A DNA stretch of 64,000 bases from Oikopleura dioica (lineage: Eukaryota > Chordata > Appendicularia > Copelata > Oikopleuridae). Positions 45,125 to 56,080 of this stretch are shown in pieces (the first letter of the stretch is position 1; the number at the start of each line of letters is the position of its first letter). Location of the stretch: NCBI GenBank assembly GCA_907165135.1, contig OU015566.1, positions 2,730,501 to 2,794,500 on the forward strand. The letters run 5' to 3'. A program made the position numbers and the translations under genes. The notes beneath the pieces are model-generated. The model was not told where the DNA came from. It made no database searches and saw only the letters and a program-made list of their open reading frames with translations.

Positions 45125-45290
45125 AAAAATAATTTTCGATTTTTTGTCGAAAGAAATTTTAGATTTTCGAGTCGAAAAAAATTTTTGATTTTTTAGTCGA
45201 AAAAAAATTTCGATTTTAGATTCGTAAAAAATTTCGATTTTTTAGTGGAAAAAAAATTCTCATTTTTGAGTCAAAAAGACTTTCGATAAA
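45125..45290. repeat. degenerate tandem repeat TTAGTCGAAAAAAATTTCGA
   Basis: About six units of roughly 25-30 nt built on GTCGAAAAAAATTTCGATTT lie immediately upstream (on the minus strand) of the LDL-A exon, within its probable intron. Confidence 0.6.
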
Positions 45291-45634
45291 TTTTTTGAGA
45301 CATTTTGCTATCATACCTTTTCTCTTCTTTTTATTCGCCATAATCTTTTCTTCTGCTTATCTCTGTGGTGTGGTGTATTTTGATTTTTGGCGTGAACGCG
45401 GATTTGAATTGAAAATTTAGTCTCCTTGTACCTATCTCCAGGCAAGAGCATAAACAGGTGCGTCAATTCACGCGCTTTTGTTTTCTTATTTTCTGAAAAA
45501 CTCGGTTCTTCTGTTAATTTTGATTGATAATTTTTCGATTTGAAAAATTTACTTTTTGAATTTTTTTTTTGAAGGCCGAAAAATTTTTATGAAAAAATCT
45601 CGCTTCTTGGAAAGAAATAATTTCGGAGCCAGCT

Positions 45635-45859
45635 GTGGCTCTCGGCTACCAGCTAAAGCACGTCAAATATTTAACTTATTTCTTTTATAGCGCTATAATA
45701 CCTCCCGGACGGATTTTTAAATTAACAACGGGCCGTGGCTATAACAAACAGACGCTACTTCTCCTTCCGAGCAGCGTTAATTGCACGCTTCAATTTGCGG
45801 ACGAAGGATTAGCTCAGCAAGTTCACGGGATTCAAAAAGATGCGATTCTTGAGCCATGA
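45635..45859 (+). CDS. possible small protein or terminal exon
   Basis: An open frame after a TTCTTTTATAG acceptor-like sequence reads IIPPGRIFKLTTGRGYNKQT, LLLLPSSVNCTLQFADEGLA, QQVHGIQKDAILEP, stop. Codon use resembles coding sequence, but there is no recognised family and no upstream exon. A 16-nt word (CAGCGTTAATTGCACG) is shared with a TPR-gene intron near 30174, which hints at a repeat instead. Confidence 0.3.
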   Translation: MALGYQLKHVKYLTYFFYSAIIPPGRIFKLTTGRGYNKQTLLLLPSSVNCTLQFADEGLAQQVHGIQKDAILEP

Positions 45860-46758
45860 AAATATAATATTTTCAATATAATATTTTAAATATTCTGCCA
45901 TTCTTTCTTCAAAAAAATTTTAGGCAACATGCTCCAATTCGAGAGGTAGATAGAAGAATTGATTGTTCGGTCAAGCCAGCCGTAAAATTGGCCCGAAACA
46001 TGAAGAACAGCTGTTTACTGAAATAAATACGAATGCATCTTATTCTGGCCAAGAAAAAAGAGAGAAATCTAAAATGAAACAAGAAATAACCTATTTCTAA
46101 TGTCGATAAAATCTCAAAATGAGTCTACACATCTTTATATTCTAAATCTTTTAATTTCCCTACTAGTTGTTTCTGCCCCTTTTTTTCATATTATCATTGA
46201 AATGAATCTTAATTTTACATAATATCGATATGTGTTATAATGTCTTTAATACTATGTTCCAAAAATAAATTGATAAAGAGAAATATATTGAGAAATTTGT
46301 TTTGGCTTTGAATAAGTCCTTGCTTTCATACGAAAAAAAAGAGATTAAACTCATTAAGAAAAATATTCTTATTATTGCCTCGAAGCCAACTGCTTAATTG
46401 TACCGCTCCCCCTCTGTTTCGCCCAGACGCTGGGTCGTTTTTAAATTCCAGCGCGGCCGCAGCCACTCTCAGGTCCAGCTCAGCTTTCGGCGGTTTCTTT
46501 TCCGCCAGAACCCTTAACATTTCAATTCAGCACAAAATTGCCAAAATCACCATCGCCCCTGCATTTTGACGACGTGTTACTTGATAAAACATGAAAAGTG
46601 ACAGATTTTTTTCCAGAATTTATATTTTTTTCTGACGCAACGAATTCTTCTCGTAAGTAAAGGAGCTTCCTTCAAAAGGTCTGTTCTTCGTGATTGTGCT
46701 GGAGAAAAAGCTGTCTTTTTTCGATTTTTTGAAAATTAAAATTTTTAATTTTTTTTAG
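45860..46758. other. intergenic, AT-rich
   Basis: No gene supported. Small opposing frames at 46326-46569 overlap a GC-rich island and have no similarity. Confidence 0.4.
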
Positions 46759-47010
46759 TCAAAAATCGTGTCTGATAGAATTGAATCGCTTGTGCATTCG
46801 TCTCGGGCTTGGAGTTTGATAAATTCGCTCATTTTGGTGCAAAAGCTCTGGATTGACAAATTGTCGCAGTCCAAAAATAATCTAAAAATCGGGTTCGTGA
46901 AATCAAGGAAGAGAAAAACGAACCTGAATGGCGAGTAAAAGCATTGGAAGACTCATAATCGTTGTCCAGTCCTTCGTCGCCATCTGCATGTGATACTCTT
47001 CCTCGGTCAT
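46759..47010 (-). CDS. unrecognised protein with a hydrophobic segment (C-terminal exons)
   Basis: MTEEEYHMQMATKDWTTIMS, LPMLLLAIQ, then after a 42-nt GT-AG intron (46882-46923) IIFGLRQFVNPELLHQNERI, YQTPSPRRMHKRFNSIRHDF, stop. Frame continuity across the short intron supports it. The acceptor TTCTAG just upstream of the Met suggests further 5' exons. Possible short membrane segment; family not recognised. Confidence 0.45.
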
Positions 47011-47386
47011 TTCCACGTAGCTAGAATTTCAGTTTCGGCACAAAATTTTTGTTTCGCGTGAAACGTAATATCTCGAGTGCGAGTTATGCGACCGGCGGGA
47101 GCGGTTGAACTCGAGCCCGGGCCAGAAATTGTTGCAAAATTAGATGGACAGCTGCTTACTTGGAAATGTGACCTTTTTGGTCGAAAATAAGGGATGAATC
47201 GAAAAGAAAAAATAATCAATTTTACAAAAATTTATATTTCAGTCGCCTCGTAACACGATTTTTCGGTCAAAAAGATGATAAAAAATATTCATCCCTTATC
47301 AAAACTCATGTATTCACGGCCAAGTTCTTCATAGTGAATAAGCTTAAATGAAGGCTAAATACTCAAATAGTTTTTGACCGGCCAAG

Positions 47387-47459
47387 AAACCCATGTGGGA
47401 AACCTGAGTGAGGGTCAAGGCTCTTTCAGGACCCTGACTCAGGTTTTCCTCACGGGTTT
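47387..47459. mobile_element. introner-like MITE, copy H, with possible AAG target duplication
   Basis: Left AAACCCATGTGGGAAACCTG, right CTGACTCAGGTTTTCCTCAC then GGGTTT: about 30-nt inverted repeats around a short loop. AAG flanks both sides (47384-47386 and 47460-47462), a possible 3-bp target duplication. Confidence 0.65.
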
Positions 47460-47483
47460 AAGACCGTAGGTCTTGTGGTAATT

Positions 47484-47537
47484 TCAGACCATGATAATAA
47501 ATGCAACAAGAATCAAAACAATGATCGCTGAAAGAGT
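47484..47537 (-). CDS. terminal exon with a C-terminal membrane helix
   Basis: After TTTTGACAG the frame reads TLSAIIVLILVAFIIMV and stops, which suits a tail-anchored or single-pass protein. The exon is very short and the rest of the gene was not identified, so this is tentative. Confidence 0.25.
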   Translation of the reverse strand, partial: TLSAIIVLILVAFIIMV

Positions 47538-47910
47538 CTGTCAAAATGCTCCAAATTTGCTTGCAAATAATCTCTTCTAAGAATTTTTTGAAGCTCTGCA
47601 TAAAAAAGTCCAAGTTTCATCGTTTTGAAAAGTGAAAAGTGCTGCTGGGTGGAAAAAGAATAAATGAATCAATGAAAACGATAATGCGTGAAAAAATCGT
47701 ATTGACAACATCATTTCTGCTGTCATATGTATTGGAGCGGATAAGAAGCGTAGTCCCTTCTTAAAACAGCCATAATTGAAATGAATCTTGGCTCATACAT
47801 ATGCTCAAAATGGATAGAAACCCCCTTTTCTGATGAAAGATATAAATGTTTTCTTGAAATCGTTTATTCAAAAGTGTAAAAATCATTATTGTTCTGTTTG
47901 TTCTCTAGCA

Positions 47911-47988
47911 GTACGGCGCCAATTATCGAGCAAATGTCTACTTTTCCTCGTCCAAGAGGGCCTTCTTCAAGCCCAAGACCCATCAGGT
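47911..47988 (+). CDS. isolated internal exon
   Basis: Between TTCTCTAG and CAG|GTACCG, phase 0 on both sides, lies a GC-rich 78-nt block: QYGANYRANVYFSSSKRAFF then KPKTHQ. It has clear coding character but no neighbouring exons or family were identified. Confidence 0.35.
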
Positions 47989-48358
47989 ACCGGCATTCTT
48001 CCTCTTGCCTGGATTTTTTTGAAGCTGGAGCTGCTGATGCATAAACGAGAACTGATGGAGAGCTTCAAACTGTTTTTTTTTTCTGAAACCGAAATATTTG
48101 AATAAAGCTTTCCTGAAACGAAAAATGCAAAGAAAAAATTCATAGTTGTATGAAGAGAAGTTCAATTTAAATTCTTCTTTATATGAACCCTGCCTCGCGT
48201 CTTTCATCAATTATAAGTAGCAAAAAGTTGCCAATAAAAATTCATTCAGAAAAGGTGCAATCTAAGAAGATTAGAAATGAATCTTTAACTAGAAAAAATC
48301 ACAAAAGTTGACCAAAAAGCAATCAAGTAATAGCTCAATGGGAAAGAAGATCGCTCTC

Positions 48359-48918
<560 letters not shown>

Positions 48919-49178
48919 TTTTTTGCGAAAATTTTGTTATAAAAACTGAAGAGGAAACAAAAAAGGCGTGTCATGAATTACGTCATTCTAGAGATAAGCC
49001 TTCTTGGCAATAAATTGATGTAAGATTTCTGATCAAAACTGATAAAGGCAGTTCTAGATAACTTATCTAGCATGAACTTGATTTCTAGACTAGAAAGACT
49101 TTAAGACTTAAGTCTTTTTGCTTTCCCTTTTTTTTGCGAATCTGATTTTGAAGAAAGGGTTATTTCTTCATTTCAAGC

Positions 49179-49821
49179 ATGAAGTCTGAGAAGTTTTTCA
49201 AGGGAGTTTGGGATGGAGGAGAGATGTCTTACGTCGAGGCTGGTAAATTTTTCAATGATGAGAAGACTAAAAAAAGGATGGAAGCTGTTGGTGTAGAGAT
49301 TCTGAAGGTAGGCTTATCAGTCCTTAATACTAGAATGTAATGCTACTAGTGGGAACAAATCTCGCAAATTAAGGGATTGCCATTTGGTGGATTTGCTGCT
49401 TCCGCTATTTCAAAGCCAAAACAGCAAGAAATCAAGACTGAAGGATCATCTCTTCAAGAATCCGAAATCAAATCAGAAGAGTCGAAGACGAGTGACCCTC
49501 CTTTTGCCGGGATTCGGCAAAAGCACGGTCACTCTTCGAAGATGTCAATCGAAGATTTGGAAGACAAAGTACGAATGCTAGAGGATTTCATGGTTGAAAT
49601 CAAAAGAACTCAAATGGTAAACTAAATGAATTAACTATAATCGACACGAGCTGAATTTTAAGAATGAATCTAAACATACCCACTTCCTCCTCTCCCAGCT
49701 TCGACGAGAAATCAGCCAACACGAACTTCGAGTCGAAGCCCAACTTCTTGAGATGAAGAAAGAGCTTGGCGAGAGGAAAGCGAAGAAAAGGGGAACCTGG
49801 CGCCGATTCTTCTGCCTTTGA
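49179..49821 (+). CDS. coiled-coil protein, about 160 aa, unrecognised
   Basis: Three exons. MKSEKFFKGVWDGGEMSYVE ... VGVEILK with donor GTAGGC. GLPFGGFAASAISKPKQQEI, an acidic Ser-rich linker, MSIEDLEDKVRMLEDFMVEI with donor GTAAAC near 49619. After TCTCCCAG (about 49699): LRREISQHELRVEAQLLEMK, then ELGERKAKKRGTWRRFFCL. The second half is a coiled coil with a basic Cys-containing end. All junctions are phase 0. No family recognised. Confidence 0.6.
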
Positions 49822-50150
49822 AGCGCCTTAGAATAAAACGACAAACAAAAATTTTCTTTGTCAACATTTTCAAAATTTTTATCAAACCCGCTGAATTTAA
49901 TATTGTTGGTAGAAAACAAAATTTTTTCTTTGAAATTTTAGCTTTGAAAAAATTTGGCATCGCAACAATTTCGAGCGGCTTGAAATTTCGCGGCAATCAA
50001 TGAAATCAGGGCTTGTTCAAGCTCATCGTTGCAAATTATCGACAATTAGAGCCTTTCTTTCTTCTTTCAATTCGTTCAATTCTGCGCGCCAGAGAAGAAG
50101 AAAGCGATTTTACAGAGCTTCGGTGACAGTTCAAATTAATTTCTAGTCAA

Positions 50151-50438
50151 TTACTGGCTCATCAAACGAAGCAGAGGGCAGAGTCCCTGGCCCGGAAAAC
50201 TAAACAAATCAAAACGCTGAAGGATCAGAGCTTTTTCAGACGACTCCATCATTCTCAGAACAACCTCATAAAGGGTTTTTAATACAGAGAATTTAGGCTC
50301 AAAGAAGATTAATGAGATGATATGAAGGCTTTCTTGTTTTTGGTCTTCTGATTTCAGTACGAGGTAAAGAACAAGGATTTCAGTACAAACAGCAGTAGAT
50401 GGTTGAGGGTTTGTTTTCAAAGTTAGAAATTCTAACAA
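50151..50438 (-). CDS. possible helical protein fragment, 95 aa
   Basis: MLEFLTLKTNPQPSTAVCTE, ILVLYLVLKSEDQKQESLHI, FSVLKTLYEVVLRMMESSEK, then LSF-type hydrophobic residues to a stop. Regular Leu spacing suggests a helical-repeat fragment. It could be a last exon or gene fragment. Flanks are AT-rich and no other exon was identified. Confidence 0.35.
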   Translation of the reverse strand: MLEFLTLKTNPQPSTAVCTEILVLYLVLKSEDQKQESLHIISLIFFEPKFSVLKTLYEVVLRMMESSEKALILQRFDLFSFPGQGLCPLLRLMSQ

Positions 50439-50895
50439 AGCTTCATTTAAGAATCAAACAATGTTTTAAAATTCATTATTTTTCATGTAAAAGAAAATAA
50501 AGAACTTAAAGATCTTTACGAGGGCATTTTATATTTCAGAAACTTTTTTGTCATTTCTTAAATATCCAAAGAAGAGATCTCTAGCGCCAAATTTATTGAT
50601 ATTATCAAGATAAGGGCTGTGTTTGACTATTCTTATCAAAATCTCTTATCTACTCGAGGTCGATAAAGGTAGATAATTTTCGACTAAACCAGTTTATGGA
50701 AGTGTATTTGTAGATAACCAATAAGATTGTTGTATTTGACCTGTCGGCCAATCAAAACCCCGATCCATAAAATCACTTCCACAAATTGGTTTAACCCATT
50801 ATTTAAATCAAGATAAGTAAACATTTCTCTTTTCTACTCAAAAAATTGCCAACATCATTTCTCACAAGACTTTTAAGGACTGAATACAACTGTAG

Positions 50896-52942
50896 AAATA
50901 TTCGCTACACATTCAACAAATTTCGATGTCCGTCAACAACCCGAAAAACCCGTAAATCTGGCAAAATGCCTCATTCAAAACTGCAACTGGAACTTGAAAA
51001 AAGAAGAAATCCTCTTCATAATTGGCCAAAAAAAAGTCGAAGCGACTGAAATCGAAATCAACGAAGAGTCAAATTTGTGCACTGGAATTTTAAATTTCGC
51101 TCCGATTGCAGAAGATGATGAAAAATGGATCAGCTGCGAAGTGAATAAAAATAACGAAGAATTGTTGAAGAGCAATAATTGCTTTAATTTGGATGTCAAA
51201 CGTAAGCAATCATTTAATTGATTTTATTGAAAGAATTTTTGATAAGAGCCTTTTTGCTCTGAGAAAATCAGAAGACAAATAAATCATCACGTCACAATTA
51301 AGACACTGCTAGGTCGATTAACCTTGAACTGTCGAATGTAATGAAGAGTGGAAACGCGACACTCGTCCTGGCGGGCACTCGCCTAGGGGTGAAATGTCTC
51401 ACCGATGGAAATCCTCGGGAAAAGACGCAAGTCACGGTTAACGGAAAACGAATGAAAGGAAGATTTTACAACGTCAAAAAGGAAAATTTGATTGTTGAGT
51501 GCAGGTCGAAATCACTAAGTACGTTGGAGCCTGTAAGAGTCATTTGTAAGTATTTGATTTTATACAAATAAGGGTGTCAATTTGATAATTTTCAAAAAAG
51601 ATATGTAAAAAATCTCGATTTTCGACTTTTTCTTCGAAAACTTCTCGATCGAATTTTGCAAAAAAATATATTTCAAGACCTCAATGAACCAAAAATCACG
51701 AAAACATCCGCCAACCAAACAACATGCTCTGCTGATGGCTACCCTTCTCCAAAAATCACCTGGCTGAAACTTCCAGAAATCGGTCAGCGAGTGTTCAAAA
51801 TGCGCTCGGAATCAACAAGGACTCGAAAATGGCTTCGAAAATGGGAATACGACATGATTTCAAACTCGTCGACTGCGTTTCTTCAGCAAGATCAGATTTA
51901 TATCTGCAATGTGGAAAATGAATATTTGTCGATGTCAAAATTATTTCGAGCGGAGAAAAAGGCTGATTCTGCTCAAACAGATTTGATAATTCAGGTTTGA
52001 AGAAGAAATTGAAATTATTAATTAATTTTCAGCCTGAAATTCGGCGACGAAAAGAAGCATCAAAGCAAAGTCCCTGTTCAAACAGCATTTGCAACATTCA
52101 AATGAAGAAGTCCATGCTCGTCAGCTGTAGCAAGCCATATTATGAATCATCAGAGTCTGACTCTCTTGAACTTGTGCTTGATGGATATTTATTGGAGCCA
52201 AATGAAAACAGAAGGAGTTCGAAAGTCGTGGCAAAGATGGAACTTCCGATGAAAAAAGAAGGTTTGATAAGGTAAGACACATTACAATTGAATTGACGTT
52301 ACGGGGAAATTTAGGCGAAAGAAGAGCTTTTTTCCAGAACCGACTCGAAAATCTTGCGCTCATCGTTTAGCCTGCTGCAGTGGAGATGACATCCTCAATT
52401 CCGTCGATATTGTGCAAAACTGTAATTTCCTTCGTAAAAATTTCTTTCACAAATTTTTTTCTAGTTCTGAAGAAGCCGATAATCGCTTTCAAACGGCACA
52501 ATATCTATCGCCAAACGCACACAAACAAAATTCGCCGTAGAATCGGGAGTTTTCTCGATTTACAGTGCTTTCCTGACAGTATTCCGCAAAGTTCAATTTT
52601 TTGGGTACGAGAAGATAGAAAGAAGAAGGAAAGAAAAGTTGTTGGAGACAAAGCTTTTCTTTATTTTTCAGTAAGTTTTTAATGAGATTTATCGTTCAAA
52701 AAAATTGCGAAGTGACACCCTTATTTCAAGATTTTGAATTAAAGCGATAAGGTTAACCCCGAACTCAAATTATGATTATGAAATTTTGAAAATAAGGGTA
52801 TCACTCTTTTATCAAAAAAAGAAAGAAAACACCTTGAACATTTTTTTAGAACATAACATTGGAAGATAGCGGAATCTACACCTGTACCTCGTCAAATTCA
52901 CTTGGCTCTCGCGAAAACTCCTTCAAACTCAAAATTCACTAA
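50896..52942 (+). CDS. immunoglobulin-domain protein (5' end uncertain)
   Basis: Series of small exons giving Ig-like modules. VNLAKCLIQNCNWNLKKEEI ... AEDDEKWISCEVNKN (domain 1). GTRLGVKCLTDGNPREKTQV ... NLIVECRS (domain 2, 51341 onward). PKITKTSANQTTCSADGYPS then PKITWLKLP ... YICNVENEY (I-set domain, 51680-51960). RRRIGSFLDLQCFPDSIPQS ... NITLEDSGIYTCTSSNSLGS (last domain, split by an intron), ending LKIH. Conserved Cys-Trp-DSGIYTC positions are visible. No membrane helix follows the last domain, so it is probably secreted. Some junctions near 51210-51310 and 52270-52450 were not resolved. Confidence 0.72.
52707..52806. mobile_element. GTGACACCCTTATTTCAA inverted-repeat element in an Ig-gene intron
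   Basis: The left end GTGACACCCTTATTTCAAGA and right end TTGAAAATAAGGGTATCAC are inverted 100 nt apart. This is the clearest paired copy of a short motif seen nearly twenty times in the window. Confidence 0.6.
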
Positions 52943-53117
52943 AGATCCCAAAATCCACTGCCAGATTTTCCTTCAATAAATGCTCCTTGAAAAAGACAAG
53001 GGGGATAATTTCGTTTGGTATTAATAAACGAGAACTTGATGAACAGATTCGTTAAGCATTGAAGAAAGAACAAAAAAATAATGAACTGCAAATTTGTTAA
53101 ACTCAATCACAGTCGAT

Positions 53118-54038
53118 TCACTTCTTAGATTGATGCTGCAGCGCAAAGTTTTTCTCGTATTTTTCTATATTTCGACGCATTTCCTTGAAAATATGATTAG
53201 CTTTTTTCGGATGGGTTGGACTTACTGGTGGCATTTTGTCGTTTTTGGTCAACTGTACATTAGTTACAATTGGATTTCTTCCGATCGGGCGCGACAAGTA
53301 CTTCTTTCCAAATTCGTTAAAATCTATTTGTTCTGGGCGGAATTGGAAGCCGGAGCTCGACGAGTCCGACGAGAAATTTGAGCCGTTGGAACTTTGACTC
53401 CAGTCGATCGAGCTCGACGTCAGCTCGCTTGACGATTCGCTTAGGCTTTGCTGGCAATATCCTGAAATGTGCTTTTGAGAGATTATTCTTGATTTGAATA
53501 AGAGTGAGGAAATGCTGGCCTCAGCAAAACTGAAATCATGGAAGAGAGGATCTCAAGCCGGGCGATCGAAATCGCTCCAATCAGCGGGTAATCGCCAGAC
53601 TGCCTCTCAAAGTTCAAGTCACGTTTTTCTTACTCGACACAAAGCATTTCTACATCATGAGCACTTACTATGCAAAATACTACGATTCTAACAAAATTCA
53701 CACCAAACCAGTAATTACACCGCATCGGGCTTACCTCGCTGTCGATGACTTGACGGAAAAGTCGGGCGAAAATTGGGTTTAAGACTAGAAGAAGGGAAGG
53801 CGGAAGATCCAGATATGGGCGAGAAAAGCGCGTCGGAAGATCTTGACGATGGGTCGCCCGGGGCGAGCTCGACGACTTTTGAGGGGATGAGAAACGATAG
53901 CGTTCTCAAATAGGGCTGTCCGTGATAGGGTGTTTCGATCCCTTTCCTAATGAATCCTTGCTGGCAAAAGTTTGAACCAGTTGTTCTTGCGATGGGGATT
54001 GCGGCTTTCTCCTGCGCATTTTTCCAAAGCAGCCGCAT
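53118..54038 (-). CDS. Ser-rich protein, unrecognised
   Basis: Exon 1: MRLLWKNAQEKAAIPIARTT, then GKIETP-type text, SFLIPSKVVELAPGDPSSRS, FSPISGSSAFPSSSLKPNFR, to a GTAAGC donor. A middle exon (about 53535-53625): DLNFERQSGDYPLIGAISIA. A Ser-rich exon: SLSESSSELTSSSIDWSQSS, FNEFGKKYLSRPIGRNPIVT. The last exon, after a perfect 42-nt GTAAGT...TTTTCAG-type intron with GCTAATC branch site, is MRRNIEKYEKNFALQHQSKK, stop. It is probably intracellular and phosphorylated. Family not recognised. Confidence 0.55.
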
Positions 54039-55310
54039 AAGATCGTCATGATTTCCGAAAGATTTTCGAAAGATTTTGTTTCGTCAGCAGGAGCTCAATC
54101 AACAGCTGGTTGACGAAATCAGGAATTATACAGCGTCATCTTAAATAATTTAATTAAATTTTTATGAAAATAGATATTTGTTCTTTCTCTCTCGCATAAA
54201 TACGTGATGGAAAGGAAAGTTATCGCCGATCTTATATACAAAACTCCAAGGAAAAAACGGTGTCTCAAAGACGAAATCCCTCAACCGTCCCGCTTGAGTT
54301 TCATTCTTCCGTTACACAATCAAAATAACTATTCCGAAGTCTGACAGACTCAGAACTGCCAAAATTCCAAATGTTTCCAGCAAAGCAGAAATAATGCAAA
54401 TCAAAAAGCCGCTTGCGGCTTCAAGAAAAATAAGGGGACGCCGCGGCTAAAAATTTTTCTTCAAGTACTTCAATTTATGATGTCATGATGTTCTTGAATG
54501 CCTTTACTTCCGCTTCGCGAAGGTCATTCGAAAATAAGTACGGTTGCAATGACGAACTCGAGTTGAAGAAAATCGAGCAAGGGTTTAATAGCGTGACCCT
54601 TGCTTTATTTGGCTTTGCTAATTGCTTTTGCCGCTGGCTCCGCAAGAGCTTTTTTCACCGAGGACGTTCTACACCAGACGTGACTTCTTGAAGCACCGTC
54701 CCATAAGATGAAAAAAGACCAGCTATCTGTTATCGGAAATTTCCCAATTCAGTTTTTCTTTTAATGATGTATGTTTAATAAAAACTAGTCACTTCGTCCA
54801 AGATTTTTTGAAGCAAAAGTTCATAGGCTAGGGTTAGGGTTAGTTTAAAAATTCCTTATTACAAAATACAATGAACCAAATTGGCAAAGGTATGATTAAG
54901 GGTTAAAACAAGCTCTTCGTGGAAAAGTTGACTACTTGCTACTTTGCAAATTTTCAACCGATCCTTCCTAAAGTTATAAACTCCGATCGCCGAAGTGTTT
55001 TCAAAATACATGAGGGAAAAAACTGACTTCCCGCAAAATTATTTCATAAATGAAGAAAGAAATATTACTGTCTTCTATTGTGTAATCTTTGACCCTTTTA
55101 CTGTATCTATCATTTACCCTTACCCAAATAGAAAATATAAATGAGCTTTTCTTTTGAATTTTTGTTTTCAAGAATTTTGAAAATTTTCACTCTAACCCTA
55201 ACCCTAACCCTAAAATTTACATGAAGTCGAACTTACTTTCTGAAGAATCTGTAACCCTTCTTTTTCGAATCGAATAGCTTTTTTTATTCGATTTTTTTCA
55301 GAATTCTTCT
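54039..55310. other. intergenic with palindrome and telomere-type repeats
   Basis: Contains an AAAGCCGCTTGCGGCTTCAA palindrome (about 54403) and two short TTAGGG/CCCTAA runs (54832-54842, 55192-55214). A frame at 54485-54691 (MMFLNAFTSASRRSFENKYG ... VTLALFGFANCFCRWLRKSF) might be a small membrane protein but has no support beyond being open. Confidence 0.35.
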
Positions 55311-55556
55311 CTATCGCGTGTTTTTGAACTCTGGTTGAAAGTCGAGTTTTCGTCGCTCTAGCTTATCAATCCTTCGCTTTATCAGTATCTCAGTCTTCTC
55401 TGCTGCCTTCTGGTAGTCGCTGTTATTTAGGGTAGCTCCCTTTTTCTGTCGTTGTGAGTGAGAAAGAGAGAGATGCGCAAAAATAAATGGTTGAAGGACG
55501 TGACGGCCGAATACGTGAAGTGTAATACTGAAGCCAAGGCCGGTCAGGAGCCGCAT
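55311..55556 (-). CDS. small protein, 81 aa, possible mitochondrial or membrane peptide
   Basis: ATG-initiated single exon: MRLLTGLGFSITLHVFGRHV, LQPFIFAHLSLSHSQRQKKG, then a charged helix (YQKAAEKTEILIKRRIDKLE, RRKLDFQPEFKNTR). A hydrophobic N-terminus followed by an amphipathic helix resembles small inner-membrane proteins, but I do not recognise it. Confidence 0.45.
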   Translation of the reverse strand: MRLLTGLGFSITLHVFGRHVLQPFIFAHLSLSHSQRQKKGATLNNSDYQKAAEKTEILIKRRIDKLERRKLDFQPEFKNTR

Positions 55557-56080
55557 GTGTACGTGACCTGACAGGCGCCTAGCTCAGCACTTATCACGTC
55601 AGCACCACTTTTCGAGTCGAAAAACGCCGCTCGCGCACGCGCCTCGACATCAAGCCCACCAGACGAGGAAATACTCGCTTTCCACGCGTGGATGTTAAAC
55701 CGCTTTCGATTCTATCTCCAAAATTTATCTCGAAGATTCTTTTTCATGCTTGGCGACCGACAATTTAGGGATCTTAACCAGAATAGAACTTTTCAACTGA
55801 TTTTTCCTCTTTTTTGTCAATTCTAGCCGAATCCCTAAGTATCATTCCGCTTCGAAATTTGTCCTTTTGAGTCCTTCCTCCTTCTTTTTGGCACAAAAAA
55901 TGGTGAAGAAGCTGAAGACAATAAAAATGCACTGAAACCGCACTGATAAGTCGCCTGAGCCTTGAGAAAGATCCTCTCTGACTCAGCAACTATTCCAAAA
56001 ATAATTTTCCTTTGGAAACAATTTTTATCAATTTTCTCGTTCAACCTTTCCTGTTCCAGAATATATAGACTGAGCCAAAA

